This document shows, piece after piece, positions 7,897 through 15,393 of a stretch of DNA of 42,238 nucleotides (the stretch's first letter is position 1; each line of letters begins with the position of its first letter). Origin of the DNA: a virus. The stretch spans positions 1 through 42,238 of IMG/VR virus record IMGVR_UViG_3300021964_000154; one strand, 5' to 3'. The notes beneath the pieces are model-generated. The model did not search any database. It saw only the letters and a list, made by a program, of their open reading frames with translations, and had not been told where the DNA came from. The translations under genes were made by a program, and so were the position numbers.

Positions 7897-10634
7897 GCAA
7901 CACACTAGACAGACAGCTAGTTGAGTTAGACGAGTTCCCCGAAGAGATTGTGGAGCGAGGTGAAGAGGGCTATGAGTATGGCCTCACTCGTGAAGCAGAA
8001 CCAAAAGCGTTTGGACTGGGCTACTTAGGAAACTTGTTCACTCCCTACAGGCAAGAAGTTATTGAGCCTGAAGTAACTACACGCACACGCCTTGACACAC
8101 TTGGCATGGACAGCGTACCCGGTGAATATCTCAAAACATATAAGCCAGCAGAATATGGTGAGCCTGAGTTTGGTCTTGAGTATATGCCCATTGTCCGTGG
8201 CAGCAAGGCAGCATTCGACTATGCTGTTGATCTGTTTGATTCTGGCGAAGTAATGGACAAGACTATTGACAGCATTGCTACCATACCTTCTGCCATGTCT
8301 GATGCTATCTCCGATCAAGTGACTGCCGGTATGGGCATGATGATGGGCTACGAGTCCATGATTGATCGTGATGGCACAGAGATACGCTATGATCCATTGA
8401 TGGCACCTGCTGCTATGGCACCCGCTGGTATAACTGCTCGTGTGGTAGCTAAAGAAAGTGGTGATACTGTGCTTGGCATCTTCGGTGGTAAGCTAGGGAC
8501 AGGTGCTAAAGAGCGTGTCGATCTGGAGCAAAAAGCAGTTGAAGAAGTAAAGTCACTTCCTGAAGTAGAAATTGCACCAGAGGCAGCAGACAAAATAGTT
8601 GATGGCACTTCTCTTGTAAGGGCTGCAGCATATGGGGATGTGACTATAAAGATGCGCGATGAAATGGGTGACGTGATTGATAAAAATGTTCACCCTATGG
8701 ATGCTGCGCGTCTCGTGAAGAGATATGTCTTCCAAAGAAGCGGTGTATTTTTGGGTGAAGACGATATTAAAAGATATGAGATCAATACAGAAGATGTTAA
8801 TGTAGGGCCGGATTTCCTTAAATCTCTTGAGGATGTAAACTCAATAGAAAAGATTAACACAGATTTTAATCTGGGTGTAAAGCTGCCTTATGCCATAGAT
8901 TTTCCTGAATTGTTTGAAAACTATCCACACCTACGTGATTACAACGTAGAGTACCTTGATGCTGATGATATTGCAGAGGGTATCGGAGGACATCACGATA
9001 TTACCACAAAAACAATTCGTATGAACCCAGAGGTTGTGCCAAAGTTTATACAAGATGAAGATACAAAGCGTCGATATCTTTCTATAATGCTACACGAAAT
9101 ACAACATGCCGTTGATCGTTATGAAGGTAGACAGGCAGGTGCTAATAAATATATGTTCTTGCCTCGTGATTGGAAGGCAGGTCAGATGAGCAACAATATA
9201 GGTATGGTCAGAGAGTTCCAATCCATAGTAAAGGAAACAGACAGTAACCGTAGGTTGCCTAATTCAGAAGAATTGTTTGGCCCAGATGCTTTGGCGGGTG
9301 ATGTTGATATGATTGAAACCCAACTGGATGCAATCATAAACGACTTAGATACAATGAAGCAAGTAAAGACGGGCGAAATTGATGTCAAAGATGCGATGCC
9401 TATTGTAACTGAGCCTGAACTTCTCTTACAAATTGCAAGCAGTGACTACATGACAGAATTGTTTAAGAGAGCAAAAGCACGTGTTGATCTTAAAAAGCGT
9501 TTTGAAGAAGAGAAAAGAGAGGCATATGCTAAATATATGGTAGCCTCTGGTGAAGTTGATGCGCGTGAAGTTCAAGATCGGTTCAAGGAAGAGAATAGAT
9601 ACAAACAATTTAGTAAAGGCTACGGAGAGAATGTCATAAGGATAGATATGGATGATCCTATGACAACAAGACTTGGGCCTATAGACACAGCGGGAGAGGT
9701 TGATGAAGCTGGCAGAATAGAGGAGGGCTTTCGTCCCGTCCCCGGTCTTTTCACAGACTATGGCGCACCTCAAGGCAAAGACTTGAAGCTAACGAATTAT
9801 GAGGGTGATCCCGTGTCTGCACAGACAAATGACGCATTTAGTCTGATGGAGTCTGATGCTGTAAAAGCTGTAGGTTTGACAGAGGATGACATCAAGGCAT
9901 GGCGTAGGCCAAAAGAAGAAGGCGGCAATGCCACATCAGAAGAGTTTCGTAAAAGCCTAAAGGGCAGGGACGAAACACTACAGGCTATGGCAAAGAAAGT
10001 AGAAGCCGGTGAGGCAGACGTAAGTGAATACAGGAAGATGGCTGATGAGCGTAGGCCAATAAGCAGGGTTGAGAAAGTTCCAGAGCCAGCTACACCTGTT
10101 GAGATTGTAAGTGCATTGAATAAGGGACAACGTGCCAAGGGTATCGTAGGTGTAAACAAATCCATACCCGAAGGCGATCTTATCACGGCACGTCTAGATA
10201 TTAATGCGTACACTGACTACGATGTATGGGTGCCTACCCTAACACACCCTGAACTGAAGACTGTATACGCTCCTACCGTTGTAATGCGTGATGTCAGCTT
10301 TATTAAGCCGGGCGACAAGGCAGTGACCTCTGCTTTGAGAGTTGCAACTGGTGGAGAAAAGGCTCCGTTTGCTGTGATGCAGGGTAAGTATGTTGACATG
10401 AATGCAGATGACGCATTCAAATACGCACAAGAAACTTTCGATTCAGATGAGTGGACACAGGTAGGGTACGATCCTGTCAAGCGTGGCTTCTTCTATGACA
10501 GAGAGACTGGCGAAGCTATCGTGGAAGCAGATGAGGTTATACAGGTAGGCCATCTGGTCTTGGCGCGTAATGCCTCGAAGGTGGCACCCGAAGAGTTTCC
10601 ATTTAATCGTGGTGGCTTGATGTCTCGAAGCTAG
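7893..10634 (+). CDS. Polyvalent-type virion protein with HExxH metallopeptidase motif, 913 aa
   Basis: The motif LHEIQHAVDRYEGRQAG places the zinc-ligand pattern HExxH at residues 401-405, with a Glu at 411 as possible further ligand. Similar HEIQH/HELQH domains occur in large polyvalent proteins of phages and conjugative elements, where they are thought to be injected with the DNA. A second conserved region at about 764-905 (DINAYTDYDVWV, then WTQVGYDPVKRGFFYDRETG, then VIQVGHLVLARN) resembles a domain found at the ends of such proteins. The C-terminus carries the glycine tag FNRGGLMSRS. Last gene of the rightward block, meeting the leftward operon tail to tail. Proteolytic activity is inferred from the motif only. 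Confidence 0.65.
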   Translation: MSNTLDRQLVELDEFPEEIVERGEEGYEYGLTREAEPKAFGLGYLGNLFTPYRQEVIEPEVTTRTRLDTLGMDSVPGEYLKTYKPAEYGEPEFGLEYMPIVRGSKAAFDYAVDLFDSGEVMDKTIDSIATIPSAMSDAISDQVTAGMGMMMGYESMIDRDGTEIRYDPLMAPAAMAPAGITARVVAKESGDTVLGIFGGKLGTGAKERVDLEQKAVEEVKSLPEVEIAPEAADKIVDGTSLVRAAAYGDVTIKMRDEMGDVIDKNVHPMDAARLVKRYVFQRSGVFLGEDDIKRYEINTEDVNVGPDFLKSLEDVNSIEKINTDFNLGVKLPYAIDFPELFENYPHLRDYNVEYLDADDIAEGIGGHHDITTKTIRMNPEVVPKFIQDEDTKRRYLSIMLHEIQHAVDRYEGRQAGANKYMFLPRDWKAGQMSNNIGMVREFQSIVKETDSNRRLPNSEELFGPDALAGDVDMIETQLDAIINDLDTMKQVKTGEIDVKDAMPIVTEPELLLQIASSDYMTELFKRAKARVDLKKRFEEEKREAYAKYMVASGEVDAREVQDRFKEENRYKQFSKGYGENVIRIDMDDPMTTRLGPIDTAGEVDEAGRIEEGFRPVPGLFTDYGAPQGKDLKLTNYEGDPVSAQTNDAFSLMESDAVKAVGLTEDDIKAWRRPKEEGGNATSEEFRKSLKGRDETLQAMAKKVEAGEADVSEYRKMADERRPISRVEKVPEPATPVEIVSALNKGQRAKGIVGVNKSIPEGDLITARLDINAYTDYDVWVPTLTHPELKTVYAPTVVMRDVSFIKPGDKAVTSALRVATGGEKAPFAVMQGKYVDMNADDAFKYAQETFDSDEWTQVGYDPVKRGFFYDRETGEAIVEADEVIQVGHLVLARNASKVAPEEFPFNRGGLMSRS

Positions 10635-10735
10635 CGCAAGCAGTCACACACTGTATGCACTAACCCTACACCAATTATGTAAGCGATGTACGTGACCACA
10701 ACAGCCACGTACACTCGCATCAACCACTTACTCAC
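10631..10735 (-). CDS. Candidate single-span membrane microprotein, 34 aa (GTG start)
   Basis: The GTG at 10735-10733 overlaps the mazG-like stop as GTGA, a typical coupled start. The product is a short basic N-terminus (SKWLMRVY), a 20-residue hydrophobic span (VAVVVTYIAYIIGVGLVHTV) and CDCLR. It is the last gene of the leftward operon. Against it: part of the sequence doubles as a long inverted repeat (10683-10718), and the stop overlaps the end of the convergent gene. A similar span-only microprotein lies at 11791-11901. Confidence 0.35.
   Translation of the reverse strand: MSKWLMRVYVAVVVTYIAYIIGVGLVHTVCDCLR
10683..10718. terminator. Hairpin between converging operons
   Basis: Perfect 8-bp inverted repeat TGTACGTG (10687-10694) and CACGTACA (10706-10713) with an 11-base loop. 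It is extended by GCGA/TCGC after one bulged base. It lies where the rightward virion block and the leftward operon meet. It has no U-run, so a classic intrinsic terminator is not shown. A bidirectional pause or 3'-end-protecting hairpin is likely. Confidence 0.45.
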
Positions 10736-11115
10736 CTATTGTCGCCGCTGCCTGACAACTTACCTCGTTTCTTCCTATCGTGCAGCTTCTCCAAGTTCTT
10801 CTCCATGACATGTCCTAAGTCCATGCCCATCTCTTGAGCAAGCACTGCGCAGTACCACATCACATCTCCAATCTCATAGCCAACCTGAATCTTCTTCTCA
10901 AGGAACTCTTCCTCTGTGGCTCCATCACGGATGAACTTCTTTACCTTGTTGGCAATCTCCCCCGCTTCACCTGTAAGACCTAGAGCAAGATACTCCATAG
11001 CCCTGTGCTTCGGAAAGATTGCTGTCTCACATGCTTTGTCTTGATAAAGCGTTGCTGTAATCGTACTCACTTGTTTCTCCTTCATCCACTGTTTAGCTTC
11101 TTGCTCTAGGCTCAT
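10732..11115 (-). CDS. mazG: MazG-like nucleotide pyrophosphohydrolase, 127 aa
   Basis: Hydrolyses NTP or (p)ppGpp-like nucleotides; phage versions are thought to adjust host nucleotide pools. The metal-binding signature of the all-alpha NTP-PPase fold is intact: ExxE at 50-53 (TGEAGEIANKVKKFI) and ExxD at 81-84 (YEIGDVMWY). The C-terminal KLHDRKKRGKLSGSGDNR pattern is common in phage MazG. I chose the ATG at 11115 (MSLEQEAKQ) because GGAG lies about ten bases upstream. A longer frame start at 11136 has no clear site. Overlaps the upstream gene by 23 bases and the microprotein downstream by 4. Confidence 0.85.
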   Translation of the reverse strand: MSLEQEAKQWMKEKQVSTITATLYQDKACETAIFPKHRAMEYLALGLTGEAGEIANKVKKFIRDGATEEEFLEKKIQVGYEIGDVMWYCAVLAQEMGMDLGHVMEKNLEKLHDRKKRGKLSGSGDNR

Positions 11116-11290
11116 CCTGTTTCTCCAAGTTCTCAAAGTAGGCGGCTTCCCACCCGCGCTGCCACTCCCTGTAGGAAGTGGTGTTCTTGCGCAGTGGGTT
11201 GCCTACCTGATGGAAGCGTCCGTTACGACGCTCCACCATATTAAAAGCCCTGTGACCATCTTCAAAGTTCTTAGCCAGACTTTTGTTCAC
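11093..11290 (-). CDS. Small RMF/CrpP-like protein, 65 aa (GTG start)
   Basis: The GTG start is preceded by AAGGAG at seven bases. The pattern DGHRAF, then GNPLRKN, then YREWQRGWEAAY (W43, W47) is typical of the small ribosome modulation factor / CrpP-like family, which has a conserved G-N-P-[YF/L]-R and W-x3-W. In hosts RMF silences ribosomes by dimerisation. In phages the role is unknown. It overlaps the GIY-YIG stop upstream and mazG downstream, so it is part of the same transcript. Family call is by pattern only. Confidence 0.6.
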   Translation of the reverse strand: MNKSLAKNFEDGHRAFNMVERRNGRFHQVGNPLRKNTTSYREWQRGWEAAYFENLEKQDEPRARS

Positions 11291-11789
11291 TCTGTAACTC
11301 CTTACTCAGTTCGTTCATTGCGTGTATGTTAAAGATGTTGATTGCCTTTATCCGGTCAATCTTGAACCACTCACCTCGACGCTCGTCAGCAAAGTGCGTG
11401 AATGCTTTGTGCATTTCCTTCTCTTTAACATGACGATCCGTTGCTGTCAACGTAGCAATGATGGAGTAGTCACGGAAGGGTGAGGAAGTCTGGTATCCGT
11501 TGAGGCGATCCTCTGCGATACTAGCCTTGCCTACCTTCACCCACTCTGGCCACGCATCATTGACGATGACATAGACTTCACCCTGAGTGGTGCTTTCAAT
11601 CTTAGTATGTGACCACGCATCATCCAGTGACTTGAAGCGACCCGGCTTATGTAGCGGGTGCTTCTTGGAAATCTCCTTGCCGTTTACGTACATGCGTCGT
11701 GCATCTCGTTTCTTAACCGCTTCGGGATTGTCCTTGTAATACATTTCTTTACCGGTGTACGGGTTAGCCTTGAATCGTTCCATTAACAT
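11271..11789 (-). CDS. GIY-YIG / T5orf172-type protein, 172 aa
   Basis: Residues 71-142 carry the T5orf172 (GIY-YIG-like) pattern: VYVI at 72-75 for the GIY, VKVGKA at 84-89 for the YIG, conserved R95 (EDRLNGYQ), and a later E-x-H plus GEWF. The N-terminal 70 residues are basic and may bind DNA (KANPYTGKEMYY). It could be a nicking or homing-type nuclease or a DNA-binding protein. No neighbouring intron is visible. ATG at 11789 is chosen because a GAGGAG site lies about nine bases upstream; the longer open frame has none. The upstream stop lies two bases before the start. Confidence 0.7.
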   Translation of the reverse strand: MLMERFKANPYTGKEMYYKDNPEAVKKRDARRMYVNGKEISKKHPLHKPGRFKSLDDAWSHTKIESTTQGEVYVIVNDAWPEWVKVGKASIAEDRLNGYQTSSPFRDYSIIATLTATDRHVKEKEMHKAFTHFADERRGEWFKIDRIKAINIFNIHAMNELSKELQSEQKSG

Positions 11790-11790
11790 T

Positions 11791-11901
11791 TCATTTCTCC
11801 TCTGTTTGTTTTTCCATCCACTTGCGGAAACTACGCAGTTCAAACCATAGCCCAAACAGGACAGCCCAAACTGCGATTAACACTATTACCTCATCCGTCA
11901 T
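11791..11901 (-). CDS. Single-span membrane microprotein, 36 aa
   Basis: The ATG overlaps the preceding stop as ATGA (11901-11898), and the stop lies one base before the GIY-YIG start. Translation gives MTDEVIVLIAVWAVLFGLWF, then a charged tail (ELRSFRKWMEKQTEEK): one membrane span with N-terminus acidic and C-terminus basic. It exactly fills an otherwise empty gap between two genes in a gap-free operon, with overlaps on both sides, which argues strongly that it is translated. Function unknown. Confidence 0.6.
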   Translation of the reverse strand: MTDEVIVLIAVWAVLFGLWFELRSFRKWMEKQTEEK

Positions 11902-12119
11902 AGCTTGTCAACATCCTCGTTAAAGTATTCGTTGTTAAACAGTTCTTCTAGCACAGGTGCATACTTGCTGTCAACTTCAAAGTCAATATTGTAATGCTCG
12001 TCACCCCATGTATTCAGGCTGAGTGTCAGACTCTTCGGTGATGCTTCCTTGTCGATACGGACAAATGCCGCAGCAGCTTTCTCTGCATCCTTAGTGTTAG
12101 TGTCTACTCTAATCTTCAT
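11898..12119 (-). CDS. Small protein, 73 aa, unknown
   Basis: AAGGAG lies nine bases before the ATG. The product (MKIRVDTNTKDAEKAAAAFVRI) looks like a small alpha/beta fold with an acidic C-terminal half (LEELFNNEYFNEDVDKL). No recognised family. Overlaps the microprotein start by four bases and the 44-residue frame upstream by 11 bases. Part of the leftward operon downstream of ribonucleotide reductase. Confidence 0.6.
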   Translation of the reverse strand: MKIRVDTNTKDAEKAAAAFVRIDKEASPKSLTLSLNTWGDEHYNIDFEVDSKYAPVLEELFNNEYFNEDVDKL

Positions 12120-12243
12120 TGTCTTTCTCCTTCTCTTTCATCTTCATCCATTCTTCGTAACAGGGATGGTGTCGAGGTGGGTTGTATTGCACCCACCCCT
12201 CACCTTGTTTCCAGACCTTACCACTATGCTGCGGCAATGTCAA
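12109..12243 (-). CDS. Candidate 44-aa protein with TTG start
   Basis: The gap between ribonucleotide reductase and the 73-residue gene is open in one frame. TTG at 12243 (GAGG five bases upstream) or TTG at 12237 would give LPQHSGKVWKQGEGW, then VQYNPPRHHPCYEEWM, then a Lys/Glu tail. Composition is protein-like (Trp, Tyr, Pro, His) and it overlaps both neighbours, as real genes do in this operon. No family is recognised. Rare start codon keeps confidence low. Confidence 0.4.
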   Translation of the reverse strand: MTLPQHSGKVWKQGEGWVQYNPPRHHPCYEEWMKMKEKEKDNED

Positions 12244-14164
12244 CTACCTCACAGACGCCAGCCGTACATGCCAACTCTCGTCCGCCTGATGTAGTGTCTT
12301 CCTTCTCAAACTCCCGCAGCAGTTCCCAGTTAACCTTAGTGGGCATCTGTGCTTTGAGTTCTTTGTACTGCTCTGCATCAATGTCCTGATATGGTGCTTG
12401 CTTGTAGGTATGCTCACTGAATGGCAGGAAGCTGATGCCTGACACTTCATCAAAGTGTTCGTACACCCATGAACCTACCTCCATCCACTCGTCCTCTTTC
12501 ACAGAGATGGTGACAGACGGCTTGTGTTCACACCAATGACGCTGGTACATGAGCCACAGTTCAAGCTGTTCAATGGCAGACATAGCTGTGCGTGTTACAG
12601 CACCAGCAGGTGACTTCATTGGGAAGCTGAACACTGTAGTGCTGTCAGGCTTCATCACATCCGGCTCTGCAGGAATACCCTCAGAGATGAGGAACTGCGT
12701 GATGGGGTCTTTGTTATCCCCACGTACAGTACGCACATAGTACGGATTGTGACGGGCATGAATGCCACTGGCACTGTCAACAAGCTGACTGACTGTACCG
12801 CTAGGCTTGACACAGGTAATAGCTGCTGACTGTGAGATGCCAAGTTCTGCTGACAGAAGACAGTTTGTATCTACAGCAACATTTTTGAGTGCCTCAAGTG
12901 TAGCACCAATGTTCGTGCCAAGATGAGCAGACTTACCTGCCATCAGAGCATTGTCCATGATGCCAGTCAGTGACACGCCAAGCAGACGTTCTTCCTCTGT
13001 ATTCTTCTTCCATATGGAACGAAGATACTTGAAGTCGGTAAGCGTGGCTTGGAACGTGCCAAGGATAGTAGCAAGGCGAACTTTATCAGTCAGTGTCTGC
13101 TGTGTGTCAGTAGAACGAACTACAACCTCAGACAGATTACAGAACTGGTATGGACGCAGGATGATTTCGCTGCAAGGGTTACACCCAAAGTCATGTTCAA
13201 TATCACGACGCCCATTCTTGGCAGCTTGCTTCTTAGCTGACTGCCTGTTGAAGATACCACGTTCACCTGACTTGCTCTCATACAGAGACAGCCATTCACG
13301 CATGAACGTACCCATCTGTGGCTTTTCTTTGTAGGCAACGCTGTTGTTAGCCAGCGCACGTTGCCCCTCGTTTTCCCACCACTGTCCTGCCTTTGCGTGA
13401 CGCATCTGGTCATCGTTCAGGTTGGACAGACTGATAAGTGCGCTGCGTCGGACACCACCCACGACGACAACCTCACCAATCTTACACATGATATCGTGAC
13501 ATTCCATTGGGTACAGGCGACGACCTGCTGCTGTCTTGAAGATGTCTACGATAAACTCAAACAACTCCTCAAGTGGGGCTGGGCCACTTGCTCTACCACC
13601 AAAGGTCTTGAGACGTGTGCCAGCAGGGCGAACCTCGCTGGTGTCCCATTGGGGTACTTGTCCTGCGTATAACAAGGAGATGAGTTCACGCAGGGACTTG
13701 GCCCAGCCCGGACGAGAATCGCCAACCTTGATAACAGTATCGGTACTGTGCATATCTTCGTTGACGATAGGCAGCTTCTCAACATGATGACGTTCTACTG
13801 AGAAGCCTACACCAGTGCCGCACATGAGGATATACATAGTCTCGTCAAAGGCACGAGGGTTATCCACAGGTACATAAGAGCAGTTGTAACCGCCTACATG
13901 ACAGCGGTCAAGTGCGGGACCGGCAGTCATCAATGCTCTCATGCTTGGCATGATGTCTTGGTTAAGCACCGCTTGTTCCAGTTCACCCCTCAGTGAATCA
14001 GGAAGCTGATAGTCATGCTTAGTGACCAGATGCTTAGTAATATAATCAAAGTATCGTGACACTGTTTCACTCCACGTCTCCCTTCGCTGTTCGTCTTCCT
14101 TCCACCGTGCGTACCGGGAAAGGGCAATAAAGTTTTGATAGTCTGTTGGTAGATAATTGTTCAT
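12224..14164 (-). CDS. nrdJ: Class II (B12-dependent) ribonucleotide reductase, monomeric type, 646 aa
   Basis: Reduces ribonucleoside triphosphates to deoxy forms with adenosylcobalamin, supplying dNTPs for replication. The active-site loop is NPCSE at 329-333, so C331 is the radical cysteine and C342 (QFCNLSEV), eleven residues on, is one of the reducible pair; C88 or C95 near the N-terminus is the partner. The C-terminal shuttle pair is C633 and C638 (LACTAGVCEVV). These spacings match the Lactobacillus-type monomeric enzyme (C408, C419, C731, C736). There is no ATP-cone, and the length is a little short for the family. This type is common in cyanophages and HMO-2011-like phages. It implies a cobalamin-supplied host. 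Confidence 0.93.
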   Translation of the reverse strand: MNNYLPTDYQNFIALSRYARWKEDEQRRETWSETVSRYFDYITKHLVTKHDYQLPDSLRGELEQAVLNQDIMPSMRALMTAGPALDRCHVGGYNCSYVPVDNPRAFDETMYILMCGTGVGFSVERHHVEKLPIVNEDMHSTDTVIKVGDSRPGWAKSLRELISLLYAGQVPQWDTSEVRPAGTRLKTFGGRASGPAPLEELFEFIVDIFKTAAGRRLYPMECHDIMCKIGEVVVVGGVRRSALISLSNLNDDQMRHAKAGQWWENEGQRALANNSVAYKEKPQMGTFMREWLSLYESKSGERGIFNRQSAKKQAAKNGRRDIEHDFGCNPCSEIILRPYQFCNLSEVVVRSTDTQQTLTDKVRLATILGTFQATLTDFKYLRSIWKKNTEEERLLGVSLTGIMDNALMAGKSAHLGTNIGATLEALKNVAVDTNCLLSAELGISQSAAITCVKPSGTVSQLVDSASGIHARHNPYYVRTVRGDNKDPITQFLISEGIPAEPDVMKPDSTTVFSFPMKSPAGAVTRTAMSAIEQLELWLMYQRHWCEHKPSVTISVKEDEWMEVGSWVYEHFDEVSGISFLPFSEHTYKQAPYQDIDAEQYKELKAQMPTKVNWELLREFEKEDTTSGGRELACTAGVCEVVDIAAA

Positions 14165-14170
14165 GGTGTC

Positions 14171-14329
14171 TTACTCCGTTAGTGTTTTCATATGTCTGAT
14201 TTCAGCACCCTCTACATCATAGAAGTATTCACGGATGCCGTCCTCAATCTCTATCCCCACATCCTCATCAGCAGGTATGGGGTACTCCTCTGGGTCAATG
14301 TCGATTGTGATGTATACTTTAACTCTCAT
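14171..14329 (-). CDS. Small acidic protein, 52 aa
   Basis: ATG at 14329 overlaps the end of the DUF3310-like gene by 11 bases, and the TAA at 14171 is six bases before the reductase start. The product (MRVKVYITIDIDPEEYPIPA, then DEDVGIEIEDGIREYF) looks like a small beta-alpha domain. Short acidic proteins of this kind occur in phage replication operons; function unknown. It fills a gap between genes exactly. Confidence 0.6.
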   Translation of the reverse strand: MRVKVYITIDIDPEEYPIPADEDVGIEIEDGIREYFYDVEGAEIRHMKTLTE

Positions 14330-14579
14330 TGGCCATAACTTCCTCAATCAACTTGTCCAGATACCACTTGGCTTTTTCCAAGTCCTCAAGTGGCTTGTCC
14401 TTGTAGCGGTAACGCCACAGATACTTGAGTATGTTGCCCTGTAGATAGAACTGGAACCCATCCTCTGTGGCAGCAGCGATAGCCTGAATACACTCAATGC
14501 CAGACTTGTTGTAGTGTGGTGGACTGTTCACCATGTCACTCTGCATAGCTGCTTGCCTCATAAACTCCTCGTGTCTCAT
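14319..14579 (-). CDS. DUF3310 / SaV-like phage protein, 86 aa
   Basis: Residues 18-80 show the DUF3310 pattern: SPPHYNKSGIECIQAI, then FYLQGNILKYLWRYRYKDKP, then LEDLEKAKWYLDKLI. The family is widespread in phages and often labelled nucleotide kinase, although direct evidence for that activity is thin. It lies between replication and nucleotide genes. The ATG overlaps the upstream stop (ATGA). Confidence 0.85.
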   Translation of the reverse strand: MRHEEFMRQAAMQSDMVNSPPHYNKSGIECIQAIAAATEDGFQFYLQGNILKYLWRYRYKDKPLEDLEKAKWYLDKLIEEVMANES

Positions 14580-14935
14580 GCTGAACCTCCTGTCTTGCTG
14601 TTGAATGTGAGGTGGACGACATTGCCGTCATACTCTTTCTCGACGCCCAACTCTTCCTCAAGTTCTACATCAAAACCTACCTCGTTGTCAACAACTTCCA
14701 TGACATATGTATGCACAAGATTGCGAATAGATTCGTCAGCTTCCATGATTGGTACAGTAGAACAGATCATCTTACAGAAGTGCATAAGCTGGCCATATCC
14801 TTCGTCATTAAGAGGGTTGTCAGCACCCGCAATAATGGAGATGTCAACTTCACCTGTCCACTCACCGTCATCTACAGTGGGTCTGACACGGATCACAAAA
14901 TCTTCTTCCAGTATATTCTCGTAGGTCGTGTCCAT
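14576..14935 (-). CDS. Acidic protein, 119 aa, unknown
   Basis: Starts two bases after the endonuclease I stop. Strongly acidic (ENILEEDFVIRVRPTVDDGE, VVDNEVGFDVELEEELGV), with predicted alternating beta and alpha segments. No motif recognised. Acidic small proteins in such operons sometimes mimic DNA or act as accessory replication factors, but nothing here shows that. Ends in an ATGA overlap with the DUF3310 gene. Confidence 0.6.
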   Translation of the reverse strand: MDTTYENILEEDFVIRVRPTVDDGEWTGEVDISIIAGADNPLNDEGYGQLMHFCKMICSTVPIMEADESIRNLVHTYVMEVVDNEVGFDVELEEELGVEKEYDGNVVHLTFNSKTGGSA

Positions 14936-14937
14936 AA

Positions 14938-15393
14938 TTATCTCCTTTTCACTTTGGTTCCATTAAACTTGATAAACTTAGGGTGCTTGTTCTTTCCCTT
15001 CTCTTTAAGCCAGTCTTCGGGAATGATGCGGTCATAGTATCTAAACCCGTACTTGATACACCACTCACCGTAGGTTGACTTGGCACCCTTGCGTAGCTTT
15101 CTCCTACTATTCTCGAACACAAAGCGAATGTCAAGTGCTGGATGCTGTTTCTTGATAGCAAGATGCTTGCGTCTGTCAGCAGCAGTGAACATGCCCTTCG
15201 TCTCAATGATAATGCCGTTGTGCAGCACGAAGTCTGGCGTGTAGGTGCGGTAGGCTAGGTCTTCCCACTCAATCTTGACTTGCTCATATAGATAATCAAT
15301 AGAGAGTTCGTCAAGATAGAGAGATACCTTATGCTCTAGTCCACTCCTGTATCCGTATTTCCGTGCTGCACGAAATTGTTTTGCGTTAGGCAT
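14938..15393 (-). CDS. T7-type endonuclease I (Holliday junction resolvase), 151 aa
   Basis: Cuts four-way and branched DNA, resolving junctions before packaging and helping degrade host DNA. Catalytic residues match T7 gp3 almost number for number: E20 (RSGLE), D54 (TPDF), E64 and K66 (IIIETKG), against E20, D55, E65, K67 in T7. The basic C-terminus fits DNA binding. The start at 15393 (MPNAKQF) gives this register and has GGAAGA just upstream. It overlaps the upstream nuclease gene by eight bases. A longer frame from 15414 would overlap more and adds no conserved residues. Confidence 0.9.
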   Translation of the reverse strand: MPNAKQFRAARKYGYRSGLEHKVSLYLDELSIDYLYEQVKIEWEDLAYRTYTPDFVLHNGIIIETKGMFTAADRRKHLAIKKQHPALDIRFVFENSRRKLRKGAKSTYGEWCIKYGFRYYDRIIPEDWLKEKGKNKHPKFIKFNGTKVKRR

